DNA from: CAIVAT01 sp964525995
GTDB taxonomy: Bacteria > Bacteroidota > Bacteroidia > Bacteroidales > FEN-979
Reading direction: 5' to 3'
DNA: 64,000 nucleotides
Assembly (NCBI GenBank): GCA_964525995.1
Contig: CAZGIM010000011.1
Coordinates: forward strand, 62,001 to 126,000
Shown here in pieces: positions 15,885 through 24,448 of this stretch; within the stretch, counting starts at the first letter, position 1, and every line of letters begins with the position of its first letter. A program made the translations under genes and the position numbers. Under the pieces are notes generated by a model. That model did no database searches, was not told the DNA's origin, and was given only the letters and a program-made list of their open reading frames with translations.

Positions 15885-17930
15885 ATGAAGCCAACCAGGA
15901 ATCCTCAAAGTAAAAAGAGACCGGGAAAAAAGATTGCACCCACAAAGCAGGCTGCCAGTAAACCCACCGTGGTTCCGCAACTTTCGCGTAAAGCCAAAGG
16001 GTATTTTGTTTTATCATTCTTTATCTTCGCGGTGTTGCTTTATGGCAACACGATCTTTAACGGATACGCAATCGACGATAATAACGTCACCAATAACGAA
16101 CTGGTAAAAAAAGGATTCAAGGCGATCCCCGAAATTTTCGCTACCCGGTATAACATCCAGCAGGGCAATATTGGCTCAACTTCTGCCGATTACCGGCCTG
16201 TAGTCAAAGCGACTTTCGCAATCGAATACCAGCTCTGGGGAGAAAAACCCGGTCGCAGTCACGCCGTAAACATCCTGATCTACTGGCTGGCTTCCGTCCT
16301 GGTCTTTTTCACACTTCGCCGCCTCTTTCAAAATTTTAACATCCTTTTTACCTTTCTGATTACCCTGGTGTTTATGGCCCACCCGGTTCATACCGAGGTG
16401 GTCGCCAGCCTCAAAAACCGCGATGAACTCCTGGCCTTTACTGCCGGGATTGGCGCCCTGTGGTTTATCCTCAACTACAGCGATACCCGGAAAACCATTC
16501 ACCTTTTATACGCCTTCCTGATTTTCATTGCCGGTTATCTCAGTAAATCATCGATCCTGCCCTTCCTGCTGATCTATCCGCTGGCCCTCTATTTTTTTAC
16601 GAAAATGCCGGTAAAGAAATTGATGCCGGTTTTTCTCATAATTCTGTTTGCCGTTCTTTTGGCGCAATATGTTCCGAAAATGTTCCTCGCTCCCTTTCAA
16701 AGGTCTACCAACTATATCGAAAATCCCCTCTTCTTCGAAAAGAGTATATGGCTCAGGCTGGGTACCGGATTTATTACCCTCTGGTTCTATCTGAAACTTC
16801 TGTTTTATCCACAGCCGCTCCTCTATTATTACGGCTACAATATGATCCCGGTTACCAATCTGGCAAATTTCTGGGTCTGGGTATCCATAGCCATCAATGG
16901 CGCTCTGCTGTTCTTTGCCATCCGGAAATTCCGTGAAAAAAACATCCTCTCCTTCTCCATTTTCTATTATTTCATTGCCCTGTCTATGTATTCCAACTTC
17001 CTGAAACCGGTCGTAGGAATCGTCGGCGAACGTTTTGCCTTCAACGCTTCACTCGCGTTTAGCATTACCCTGGTTTATTTGATCTTCATGATATTTAAAA
17101 CTGATCCACGAAGGCTTACCATCGAAATGGATGCCCGCCTCAAGATCCTGCTTGTGATCGTTTTGCTGATAATTCCCGGCACCGTTTTATCGATAACCAG
17201 GAACCGCACCTGGCGAAATACCTTCGTCCTTTACCGGCATGATATAAAGTCACTCGAAAATTCAGCCAAAGCAAACCTCGACTATGCCGGCTACCTTATG
17301 GGTACCGTATACCGGGACCCGAACTTCCTGGGTAAAGGTCTGGTGAACCAACTAAAATATTTTTATATCACCCACCATTTTCGGAAAGCTCTTGAGCTTT
17401 ATCCTGATAATTATCTGGCAAACAATGATTTGGGGACGGTATATCTATTCATTGGAAAAAATTACGACTCTGCAGTTTACTTTCTGAAAAAAGCAATTGC
17501 GATCGATTCCACCCTGCAACCCGCCTGGGTCAACCTTGGGATGGCTTACCGTTACCAGACACAGTACCAGAAAGCTATCGAATGTTATGAATATATTCTG
17601 AAAATGAATCCCCACCAAGTGAAGGCAGTCTTTGCACTGGCCGATGTTTACAATGACCTGGGTGATTTCAACCGGGCGGTTAAAATGAATGAAGAAGTCA
17701 TGAAAGCCTATCCCAATCTGGAGATGCCCTATGTGAACATCGGAAATTATTATATGCTGAAAACCGATACCGTTACGGCAGTCAGCTATTGGGAAAAGGC
17801 GGCCACTATAAACCCCACCTACGAACTTTGCGTTCAACTCAATTCACTCTATCAGATCCGGGGCGACCACGGGAAGGCCAATTATTATTACGATCTCGGG
17901 ATGAAGATTTTAAACCAGAGCCAGCGATGA
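15885..17930 (+). CDS. Polytopic membrane protein with C-terminal TPRs, GT39/TMTC-like glycosyltransferase
   Basis: A 681-residue inner-membrane protein. The N-terminal two thirds have about 10-12 hydrophobic helices and, in the first extracytoplasmic loop, an acidic pair (NGYAIDDNNVTNN) in the position of the catalytic Asp of GT-C enzymes. A second loop has AHPVHTEVVASLKNRDELL, a signature shared with TMTC-type O-mannosyltransferases and bacterial DUF1736-like proteins. Residues about 500-680 form at least four TPRs. It probably transfers a sugar from a polyprenyl-phosphate donor outside the membrane, but this is inferred from architecture. The ATG at 15885 is preferred over a TTG at 15873; it lies 8 bases after rsmA. 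Confidence 0.75.
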   Translation: MKPTRNPQSKKRPGKKIAPTKQAASKPTVVPQLSRKAKGYFVLSFFIFAVLLYGNTIFNGYAIDDNNVTNNELVKKGFKAIPEIFATRYNIQQGNIGSTSADYRPVVKATFAIEYQLWGEKPGRSHAVNILIYWLASVLVFFTLRRLFQNFNILFTFLITLVFMAHPVHTEVVASLKNRDELLAFTAGIGALWFILNYSDTRKTIHLLYAFLIFIAGYLSKSSILPFLLIYPLALYFFTKMPVKKLMPVFLIILFAVLLAQYVPKMFLAPFQRSTNYIENPLFFEKSIWLRLGTGFITLWFYLKLLFYPQPLLYYYGYNMIPVTNLANFWVWVSIAINGALLFFAIRKFREKNILSFSIFYYFIALSMYSNFLKPVVGIVGERFAFNASLAFSITLVYLIFMIFKTDPRRLTIEMDARLKILLVIVLLIIPGTVLSITRNRTWRNTFVLYRHDIKSLENSAKANLDYAGYLMGTVYRDPNFLGKGLVNQLKYFYITHHFRKALELYPDNYLANNDLGTVYLFIGKNYDSAVYFLKKAIAIDSTLQPAWVNLGMAYRYQTQYQKAIECYEYILKMNPHQVKAVFALADVYNDLGDFNRAVKMNEEVMKAYPNLEMPYVNIGNYYMLKTDTVTAVSYWEKAATINPTYELCVQLNSLYQIRGDHGKANYYYDLGMKILNQSQR

Positions 17931-18137
17931 ACAAGAGTTAGGGTACCCGGCAAACGACCAGCATCACACTTTTGGTAACGGGTTAGCTCTTTTTCAGATC
18001 AAATCTGGGAATGACGGATCTTTTCATCGTTATTCATTCGTAAATCGTAAATCATGTTCAATCGTAAATGGATTGGTTTTTCCTCCTGACTAACTAAATG
18101 TCACAGACTCTAAGGATAGTTCTACAGAATCGGAACA
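17931..18137. other. Intergenic gap with short TCGTAAA repeats
   Basis: Three copies of the heptamer TCGTAAA occur at 18038-18044, 18045-18051 and 18062-18068. A GGGTACCC palindrome lies near 17942. No T-tailed hairpin or consensus -7 box was found. Confidence 0.4.
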
Positions 18138-19817
18138 ATGAAAGAGGATTTTTACGGTACACTCCCAGATAAGATCAAGGAGACTGTTGAGAGATTCCCG
18201 CGACACGGAATCGGGTTTATTGGTCCGGGGCAGGAGCAGACCTTTTTTTTGTTTCCTGAATTGCTAAAGACCTCGGCAGGTTTGCTTCATGCCTTGCAAC
18301 AACGCGGCATCGGGGCAGGCGAACTGGTGATCCTATCCCTCGAAAAAGGGGAGGAAATCATCCCGGTTTTGTGGGCCTGCCTGCTGGGCGGCATCATTCC
18401 AGCATTGCTCCAACCACCTGTATCCTTCACCGAATACAATCCGGCAGCCGAAAAAACGGAAATCGTTTTCCGGATTTTAAATCAACCCTTTGTGATCCGC
18501 TCAAATAGCCGCCCGGGCAGTTGGTCAGTGAGCCGCGTACCCATGGAACGGCAGATTGATTTCCTTGATTTGTCGGGTGATCCGCAACAAGCGGTTTTCC
18601 ATCAGGGCGATCCGGATGATCTGGCGGTGATCCAGTTCTCATCGGGAAGCACCGGCGATCCCAAAGGGGTCAGGCTGACGCACCGGAATATTCTCACTAA
18701 TATCGCCGACATCATTAAAGGCATCCGGTTAGACCCCGGTGACATCTCCGTGAACTGGATGCCGCTCTATCATGACATGGGCCTCGTCGGATTCCATTTT
18801 ACTCCTACCGTAGTCGGCGTCAATCAGTACTATGTCGATCCGGTTGATTTTGTTAAAAACCCTTCCCTGTGGCTCGATGCACTATACCGTGTCCGTTGCA
18901 CCATCACCGCCTGTCCCAATTTTGGCCAGGCCATCGTAAACCGTTACCTCTCGCGGAGGAGCAACCCAGAGTGGGACTTCTCCTCACTGCGGATCATTTT
19001 TAACGGCGCTGAACCGATATCCGTTCCCACTATGAACGCATTTTTGGAGCATCTGAGTCATTTCGGACTGAATCCGGTGGCTATGTTCCCCGCATATGGG
19101 TTGGCGGAAGCAACCCTGGCTGTCACCTTTCCCGAAACCGACAAACCGGCTGAGGTTCGTTCGTTTCTTCGGGAACCGATGTTGAAAGAGGGCATTGCCA
19201 AGGAACCTGAAGGTGATGATCGCAATACCCTTGAACTGGTCAATTTAGGGAAACCACTCGATCATTGTGAACTTAAGATCATGACTGGTACGGACGGTAT
19301 CCGGCAGGAAAACAGAGTAGGGGAGGTATGGATCAGCGGGGATAATGTAACTGCCGGTTATTTCGGACAGGAAGTACACAATCATGACCTCTTCTCCGGG
19401 AAATGGCTGAAAACAGGCGACTTGGGATTTATATGCCGGGGTGATCTGTTCATTACGGGACGTTCCAAGGACATTATTTTCATCAACGGAAGTAATTACT
19501 ATGCACACGATCTGGAAAATATCGTCGTCAGGATGGAAGAAATGAAAGCGGGTAAAATAGTCATTACCGGCTCTTTTGATGAATCGGCAGGACGTGACCA
19601 GGTACTGGTCTTCATCGTGGGTAGTCCGAATGATGAAATGAAGCTCCTTTGCCGGAAGATCAAGAACCGGTTCTCTGAATTACTGGGATTGACAACCGAC
19701 CTGTTCATTCCCATCCGGTCAGCGGATATTCCCCGGACCAGCAGCGGAAAAATACAACGGTATAAACTGACAGATCGTTATCAAAAAGGTGAATTTGAGC
19801 ATATTATCCGACTTTAA
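18138..19817 (+). CDS. Fatty acyl-AMP ligase-like adenylate-forming enzyme
   Basis: A 559-residue ANL-superfamily enzyme that adenylates a carboxylic acid. The P-loop-like A3 motif QFSSGSTGDPKGVRLTH lies at about residue 165-180, followed by WMPLYHDMGLVGF, which is characteristic of fatty acyl-AMP ligases and long-chain acyl ligases acting with polyketide synthases. A5 is AYGLAEA, A7/A8 is WLKTGDLGF and GRSKDIIF, and a C-terminal SSGKIQRYK supplies the catalytic Lys. There is no fused carrier domain, so the activated acyl group would be handed to CoA or to a separate ACP. An ACP gene lies 9 kb downstream. Substrate is unknown. Confidence 0.8.
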   Translation: MKEDFYGTLPDKIKETVERFPRHGIGFIGPGQEQTFFLFPELLKTSAGLLHALQQRGIGAGELVILSLEKGEEIIPVLWACLLGGIIPALLQPPVSFTEYNPAAEKTEIVFRILNQPFVIRSNSRPGSWSVSRVPMERQIDFLDLSGDPQQAVFHQGDPDDLAVIQFSSGSTGDPKGVRLTHRNILTNIADIIKGIRLDPGDISVNWMPLYHDMGLVGFHFTPTVVGVNQYYVDPVDFVKNPSLWLDALYRVRCTITACPNFGQAIVNRYLSRRSNPEWDFSSLRIIFNGAEPISVPTMNAFLEHLSHFGLNPVAMFPAYGLAEATLAVTFPETDKPAEVRSFLREPMLKEGIAKEPEGDDRNTLELVNLGKPLDHCELKIMTGTDGIRQENRVGEVWISGDNVTAGYFGQEVHNHDLFSGKWLKTGDLGFICRGDLFITGRSKDIIFINGSNYYAHDLENIVVRMEEMKAGKIVITGSFDESAGRDQVLVFIVGSPNDEMKLLCRKIKNRFSELLGLTTDLFIPIRSADIPRTSSGKIQRYKLTDRYQKGEFEHIIRL

Positions 19818-19820
19818 TTA

Positions 19821-19874
19821 AATAACCGGATCGATCCATACTCAGAACCAATAGATGGACCTGACCCGGTTATT
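19821..19874 (+). other. Inverted repeat after the acyl-AMP ligase gene
   Basis: AATAACCGG (19821-19829) and CCGGTTATT (19866-19874) are perfect 9-base complements, with a nested TCCAT/ATGGA pair inside. The position just after the stop of the upstream gene suggests a transcript-end hairpin, but there is no T tract. Confidence 0.3.
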
Positions 19875-20051
19875 GCATCATGCATTCAACTGGTACAGAT
19901 TTTGACTTAATGCGGCGCCGACACAGTCCGGATCTCGTTATTTATCCTTGATCCCGGCCCGATTGGCAAGATGATACCTAAAATTTGTAACGTGAAAATA
20001 AGGATCCGACAAATAAAATTATATACATACCTGAATTTTTGGCAGTCATCA

Positions 20052-22460
20052 ATGGTAGTTCCGGGTAGAATACTGAAACGACTGACATTTGGGGTCATCC
20101 TCTTGAACAGTCTGTTTCTGCAGGCCCAGAATGGTTCTGTCACGGGGAGGGTTCTGAATCACAAAAACAATGAGCCGGTACCTTTTACCAATATCATCAT
20201 CGATGGGAAACCCAATCAGGGAACGATGAGCGATGTGGATGGAAACTTCACGCTGAAGAATGTGGAACCAGGTTATATAAAGCTCGTAGCCTCTTCGGTT
20301 GGATACAAAAAATATATCACCGAAGATTTTCTGGTGACAAGGGCCCACATAGTGAACATCGATATCCGCCTGGATGAGCTCGTTATCAGTCTGGATGCAG
20401 TTGAAGTGCGGCCCGATGTGATCATCCGGAAGGATGAAAGTCCGGTATCAATGCAAACGCTGACCATTCAAGAGATTGAACGCAGTCCGGGCTCGAACCG
20501 TGATATTTCAAGGGTTATCCAGTCGCTTCCGGGAGTCAGCTCAACTCCGGCTTTCCGGAACGACATCCTCATCCGCGGTGGCGGCCCCGGCGAAAACCGC
20601 TTTTACCTCGACGGGATTGAAATACCATATATCAACCATTTTGCCACCCAGGGCGCCTCCGGAGGCCCGACCGGAATCATCAACGTTGACTTTATCCGCG
20701 ATGTGCAACTCTACTCCAGTTCATTCCTTGCCAACCGCGGAAATGCGTTGAGCTCCGTAATGGAACTTAAACAAATCGACGGAAACAAAGAAAAGTTCGG
20801 TGGCAGGTTCTCCATCGGCTCCAGCGATATAGCGCTCACCATTAATACCCCCGTCACCAAAAACTCTTCGCTGGTCATGTCGGTCAGAAGATCGTACCTC
20901 CAGTTGCTGTTCTCGGTTCTTAAACTTCCGTTTTTACCGACTTATAACGACTATCAGATCAAATATAAAATTGACTTTGATCAAAAAAATCAGTTGACAT
21001 TTGTTTCCATCGGTGCACTGGACAAATCTAAACTGAATACCGGAATCCAAAATCCGACCGAGGAACAACGGTACTTGTTGAATTCCTTAAGGGTATACGA
21101 TCAATGGAGCTACGCGATCGGAGTTGTTTACCGGCACTTCCGTAAAAACGGTTACGGCACCTGGGTGTTGAGTCGCAATATGCTCGACAATCAACAGACC
21201 AAATACACCGACAATATCGAGGTTCCTGACAGCCTGATTTTTAAATTTCGTTCACAGGAGTCTGAAAACAAATTCAGATACGAGGGTTTCAATGAACTGG
21301 GAAAATGGAAGATCATGTATGGCGCCGGCCTGGAATACGCGAAGTACACAAACAGTACCTTTCAGAAAATATTTGTGAAAGACAGCTTGCGGACCCTGGA
21401 TTACAATTCGTCGCTGGGATTGTTTAAGTGGAATATCAATGGCCAGGTGACAAAACCCTTTTTCAATGACAAATTGACACTTTCGGTCGGATTGAGCATG
21501 GATGCCAATAATTACAGTTCAGAGATGAACAACATGTTGCAGCAACTATCACCCAGGATTTCCGCATCCTGGAATTTTGCAAAGAACTGGTTTCTCAATG
21601 GCAACATTGCCAGGTATAATCAGCTCCCGGCTTATACCACGCTTGGCTTTCGCGATAACAACGGGACCCTGATCAACGATTCACTCGGACTGAAATATAT
21701 CAAAGCCGACCACTTTGTTCTGGGATTTGAATATCTACCCAGACAAAACTCCAAGGTTTCAATTGAGGGGTTTTATAAAAAGTACAGCGACTATCCCTTT
21801 TCGTTGTTGGATTCTGTTTCACTGGCCAGCAAAGGGTCCAACTACGGCGCGACCGGCGATGAAGCAGTCACCTCAACCTCGAGCGGAAGAGCATACGGGT
21901 TTGAACTCTATTACCGGGATGCCAATCTCTTTAAGTTCAACGTGATCCTGTCGTACACCTTCGTCCGAAGCGAATTCACCAATTATTATGGCCGTTATAT
22001 TCCATCTTCCTGGGACAATCAACATCTCCTTACGGTGACTGTCGGAAGAAAATTCAAATACAACTGGGAAATTGGCGTGAAATGGCGGTTTGTGGGAGGC
22101 GCTCCTTACACGCCCTGGGATGAGAACAAATCAAGTCTGGTAACAGCCTGGGATGCCCAGGAAAGGGGGTATCTGAATTATGATGAGTTCAATTCGCTTC
22201 GACTGAAATCGTTCAACCAACTGGATCTCAGGATTGATAAAGGTTTTTACTTTAAAAAGTGGTCCTTCATGGTTTATCTTGACATCCAGAATATTCTGAA
22301 CTTCAAGGCGCAGCAGGAGGATTATCTCGTCAATACCCAGCCCGATGGTTCCGTGATCCGGTATACCGATCCGGAAGGAAATGAACGTTATGCCCTGCGA
22401 ACGATACCCAACACTACAGGCACCATCCTGCCAGCCATAGGGATTATGTTTGATTTTTAA
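20052..22460 (+). CDS. TonB-dependent outer-membrane receptor with carboxypeptidase-like N-terminal domain
   Basis: An 802-residue outer-membrane protein. The ATG at 20052 gives a signal peptide (LTFGVILLNSLFLQAQ); an earlier in-frame ATG at 19971 does not. Residues about 28-110 are the CarboxypepD_reg-like Ig fold (GSVTGRVLNHKNNEPVPF, GTMSDVDGNFTL). The plug follows with VIQSLPGVSSTP, DILIRGGGPGENRFYLDG, and the barrel ends in an aromatic C-terminus (GIMFDF). Length is short for a SusC protein and there is no SusD partner, so it is more likely a receptor for a metal chelate or small ligand. Its stop overlaps the convergent downstream gene by three bases. Confidence 0.9.
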   Translation: MVVPGRILKRLTFGVILLNSLFLQAQNGSVTGRVLNHKNNEPVPFTNIIIDGKPNQGTMSDVDGNFTLKNVEPGYIKLVASSVGYKKYITEDFLVTRAHIVNIDIRLDELVISLDAVEVRPDVIIRKDESPVSMQTLTIQEIERSPGSNRDISRVIQSLPGVSSTPAFRNDILIRGGGPGENRFYLDGIEIPYINHFATQGASGGPTGIINVDFIRDVQLYSSSFLANRGNALSSVMELKQIDGNKEKFGGRFSIGSSDIALTINTPVTKNSSLVMSVRRSYLQLLFSVLKLPFLPTYNDYQIKYKIDFDQKNQLTFVSIGALDKSKLNTGIQNPTEEQRYLLNSLRVYDQWSYAIGVVYRHFRKNGYGTWVLSRNMLDNQQTKYTDNIEVPDSLIFKFRSQESENKFRYEGFNELGKWKIMYGAGLEYAKYTNSTFQKIFVKDSLRTLDYNSSLGLFKWNINGQVTKPFFNDKLTLSVGLSMDANNYSSEMNNMLQQLSPRISASWNFAKNWFLNGNIARYNQLPAYTTLGFRDNNGTLINDSLGLKYIKADHFVLGFEYLPRQNSKVSIEGFYKKYSDYPFSLLDSVSLASKGSNYGATGDEAVTSTSSGRAYGFELYYRDANLFKFNVILSYTFVRSEFTNYYGRYIPSSWDNQHLLTVTVGRKFKYNWEIGVKWRFVGGAPYTPWDENKSSLVTAWDAQERGYLNYDEFNSLRLKSFNQLDLRIDKGFYFKKWSFMVYLDIQNILNFKAQQEDYLVNTQPDGSVIRYTDPEGNERYALRTIPNTTGTILPAIGIMFDF

Positions 22461-22909
22461 CGGCCGGAGCCATTTTTCATCATCCGCTCCTTCATTTCTG
22501 CCACCATTTTCAGGTATTCCTTGTATTGTGTGGCATTCAGAACGCCTTTCATCTCATTTTCACGCTGGCTTTGAATGGCCAGTGCATTCTTCTTCTGTAT
22601 TGCGGGATCAGCGTTCTTTCGCACTTCATCTATTTTCTTTGCATACTTCAGGTTGATTGCTTCAACCTTGGTTTCCTGAGCAGAGGTAAGCTTCAACTGT
22701 TCCTTCATCCGGTCGGTCTGACGCTTCGCCCGCATCTCAGGAGTGGCCCCCCCGCGTCCCTGGCCTCCGGATGGCGGCGGTCCGCCGTTGCCGCCTTTCT
22801 GTGCCGTGACGGTAGTGACCATCGCGCTGAATAAAATGATAATTGTCATTTTCAGCATCATTCCGTATCGGATACTTTTGCTGATTGAATTGCCGGATTC
22901 GTTCTTCAT
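22457..22909 (-). CDS. Periplasmic Spy/CpxP-like helical protein (hypothetical)
   Basis: A 150-residue exported protein with a signal sequence (MTIIILFSAMVTTVTAQ), a Gly/Pro-rich segment (GGNGGPPPSGGQGRGG) and then a charged helical region. RMKEQLKLTSAQETKV resembles the LTxxQ motif of Spy/CpxP-type periplasmic chaperone-like proteins, and ENEMKGVLNATQYKEYLKM the second such motif. Function is unproven. The start could be the ATG at 22909 or one of two ATGs 48-51 bases downstream, closer to the signal peptide. It converges on the TonB receptor gene with overlapping stop codons. Confidence 0.7.
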   Translation of the reverse strand: MKNESGNSISKSIRYGMMLKMTIIILFSAMVTTVTAQKGGNGGPPPSGGQGRGGATPEMRAKRQTDRMKEQLKLTSAQETKVEAINLKYAKKIDEVRKNADPAIQKKNALAIQSQRENEMKGVLNATQYKEYLKMVAEMKERMMKNGSGR

Positions 22910-22947
22910 GTTAAATTTTTGTCTTTATATTCTAACGGAAATTCCGG

Positions 22948-23002
22948 TCTGATTATTATTTCAGATTTATACTTAGGAAAAGCTGCGATAATCAGATTTT
23001 TT
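22948..23002. other. Inverted repeat with T6 tail
   Basis: TCTGATTAT (22948-22956) and ATAATCAGA (22988-22996) are perfect 9-base complements and are followed on the plus strand by six T bases. It resembles a terminator read on the plus strand, but no plus-strand gene ends nearby, so it may be an operator or chance. Confidence 0.25.
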
Positions 23003-23103
23003 ACAGGGTTTTCATGCCTTCAGATCGCTGTATTGATTAACGAGATGGTATTTTATACTTGTGCCTGTTTTTGAATCGGATCCGAAGTCTCCCCGGATTT
23101 CGA

Positions 23104-24438
23104 TTACCCGTGATTTCCCTTGAGAAATATTTTTCTGTAATACCGGTAGTTCAAAGTCAACATAATGGTTGCGCTCATACTGCGGGTTCTGATCAGGGTT
23201 TTCAGGGCTCCGGTGGCAATCCGGAAGGGCGAAAAGATCTTTCTTTTGGCCTTCTCAATATGTAACATCAACGCCTGCGAAGTCATTTCAGGATGGCGGA
23301 TCGTGGGTTCAAAATAGTCATAATGTGCCCAGTCGCCGGGAAAGTTGGGAAAAAGCAACCGGTTGTCAGCAGTGACCTTATCCCAGAGTGCGGTCCCGGG
23401 CAGCGGGGTGAGAACCGACGTCTGAAATGAATCGGCCCCGCAATGCAGGGCAAACCGGGCCCGATCACGGATTGACGCGGGGGTGTCGGAATCCCAACCG
23501 AAAATCAGGCCGGCGATTACTCCGATCCCGTGACGTTGGATGGCGTCGAAAACCCGTTTGTAGTTATCAACCCCCCGGGTAAGATTCAACTTTTTGTTGG
23601 CTTCTATTAATTGTCCTTCACTCTCGGCCTCAATGCCCAGAAATATCATACGGCAACCGCTTCGGTAAGCAAGATCGAGTAGTGCAGGATCGTCGGCGAA
23701 GTTGATGGACGATTGGGAGAGCCATATTTTTTTGATGCCGCGACGGAGAATACCTTCAAACAAGACCCGGGCCCGTTCCTTCGATTCGTTGTTGTGCCCG
23801 ATGATGTTATCGTCGATGAAAAAGATAAATTTCTGAGGGATTTCCTCAAGCTCATCCAGCACCTCTTCAACAGGCCTGAACCGGTAGTGCCGGCCATTGA
23901 AAGCTGAAACGCTGCAAAAGGAACAATTCATCGGACAGCCCCGCGTGGTCTGGATTCCCGCGCAAATATAACCCGGATGAAAAAGATCGCGCCGCGGTTT
24001 GGGTTGGAGGATCTCTGGGACCAGTGGACTTTTATAAATCCTTTTCAGGCTGCTGGCCTCAAAATCCCTGATGACGGTCTCCCATACAGGTTCAGCCTCG
24101 CCCTGAACCACGCAGTCGACATAGCGCATGCTCTCCTCCGGAACCATTGAGGCGTGGATCCCTCCCATGACAGTGGGAATGCCCCTTTGGCGATAAATTG
24201 CGGCAATTTCGTAAGCACGCGGGGCCTGACTGGTAAAGGCAGTGATCCCCACCAGGTCGGCTTCATAAAACCGGAAGGTTTTGAAATTCTCGTCGAGGAT
24301 CTTGATTTTCCAGTCAGAAGGAGTCAGGGCTGCGATAATTCCAAGACCCAATGGCTGGTTGCGGGTTTCACGGTTGATGTGAAACCCGGGCCGAAGTTGA
24401 TTGGCCGGATTGATGAGCACAAGGGTCTTTCTTTTCAT
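23104..24438 (-). CDS. B12-binding radical SAM protein, copy 1
   Basis: A 444-residue enzyme with an N-terminal cobalamin-binding Rossmann domain (LINPANQ, DLVGITAFTSQAPRAYEIA, GGIHASMVPEE). The usual DxHxxG His is absent, as in many B12 radical SAM enzymes. The radical SAM core follows with the 4Fe-4S motif CPMNCSFC in a RGCPMNCSFCSVSAFNG context. The C-terminal part has QTSVLTPLPGTALW and FPGDWAHYDYFEP, typical of the DUF4070-type tail. Such enzymes methylate or rearrange unactivated carbons, for example in hopanoid, bacteriochlorophyll or antibiotic pathways. It is the last of four consecutive paralogues transcribed together on the minus strand; the next copy ends 10 bases before its start. 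Substrate unknown. Confidence 0.85.
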   Translation of the reverse strand: MKRKTLVLINPANQLRPGFHINRETRNQPLGLGIIAALTPSDWKIKILDENFKTFRFYEADLVGITAFTSQAPRAYEIAAIYRQRGIPTVMGGIHASMVPEESMRYVDCVVQGEAEPVWETVIRDFEASSLKRIYKSPLVPEILQPKPRRDLFHPGYICAGIQTTRGCPMNCSFCSVSAFNGRHYRFRPVEEVLDELEEIPQKFIFFIDDNIIGHNNESKERARVLFEGILRRGIKKIWLSQSSINFADDPALLDLAYRSGCRMIFLGIEAESEGQLIEANKKLNLTRGVDNYKRVFDAIQRHGIGVIAGLIFGWDSDTPASIRDRARFALHCGADSFQTSVLTPLPGTALWDKVTADNRLLFPNFPGDWAHYDYFEPTIRHPEMTSQALMLHIEKAKRKIFSPFRIATGALKTLIRTRSMSATIMLTLNYRYYRKIFLKGNHG

Positions 24439-24448
24439 CTCCTCAATC

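Noticed and set aside
20052..22460. SusC-type glycan importer
   Set aside because: The protein is about 800 residues rather than about 1000 and has no SusD neighbour, so a general TonB receptor is the safer call.
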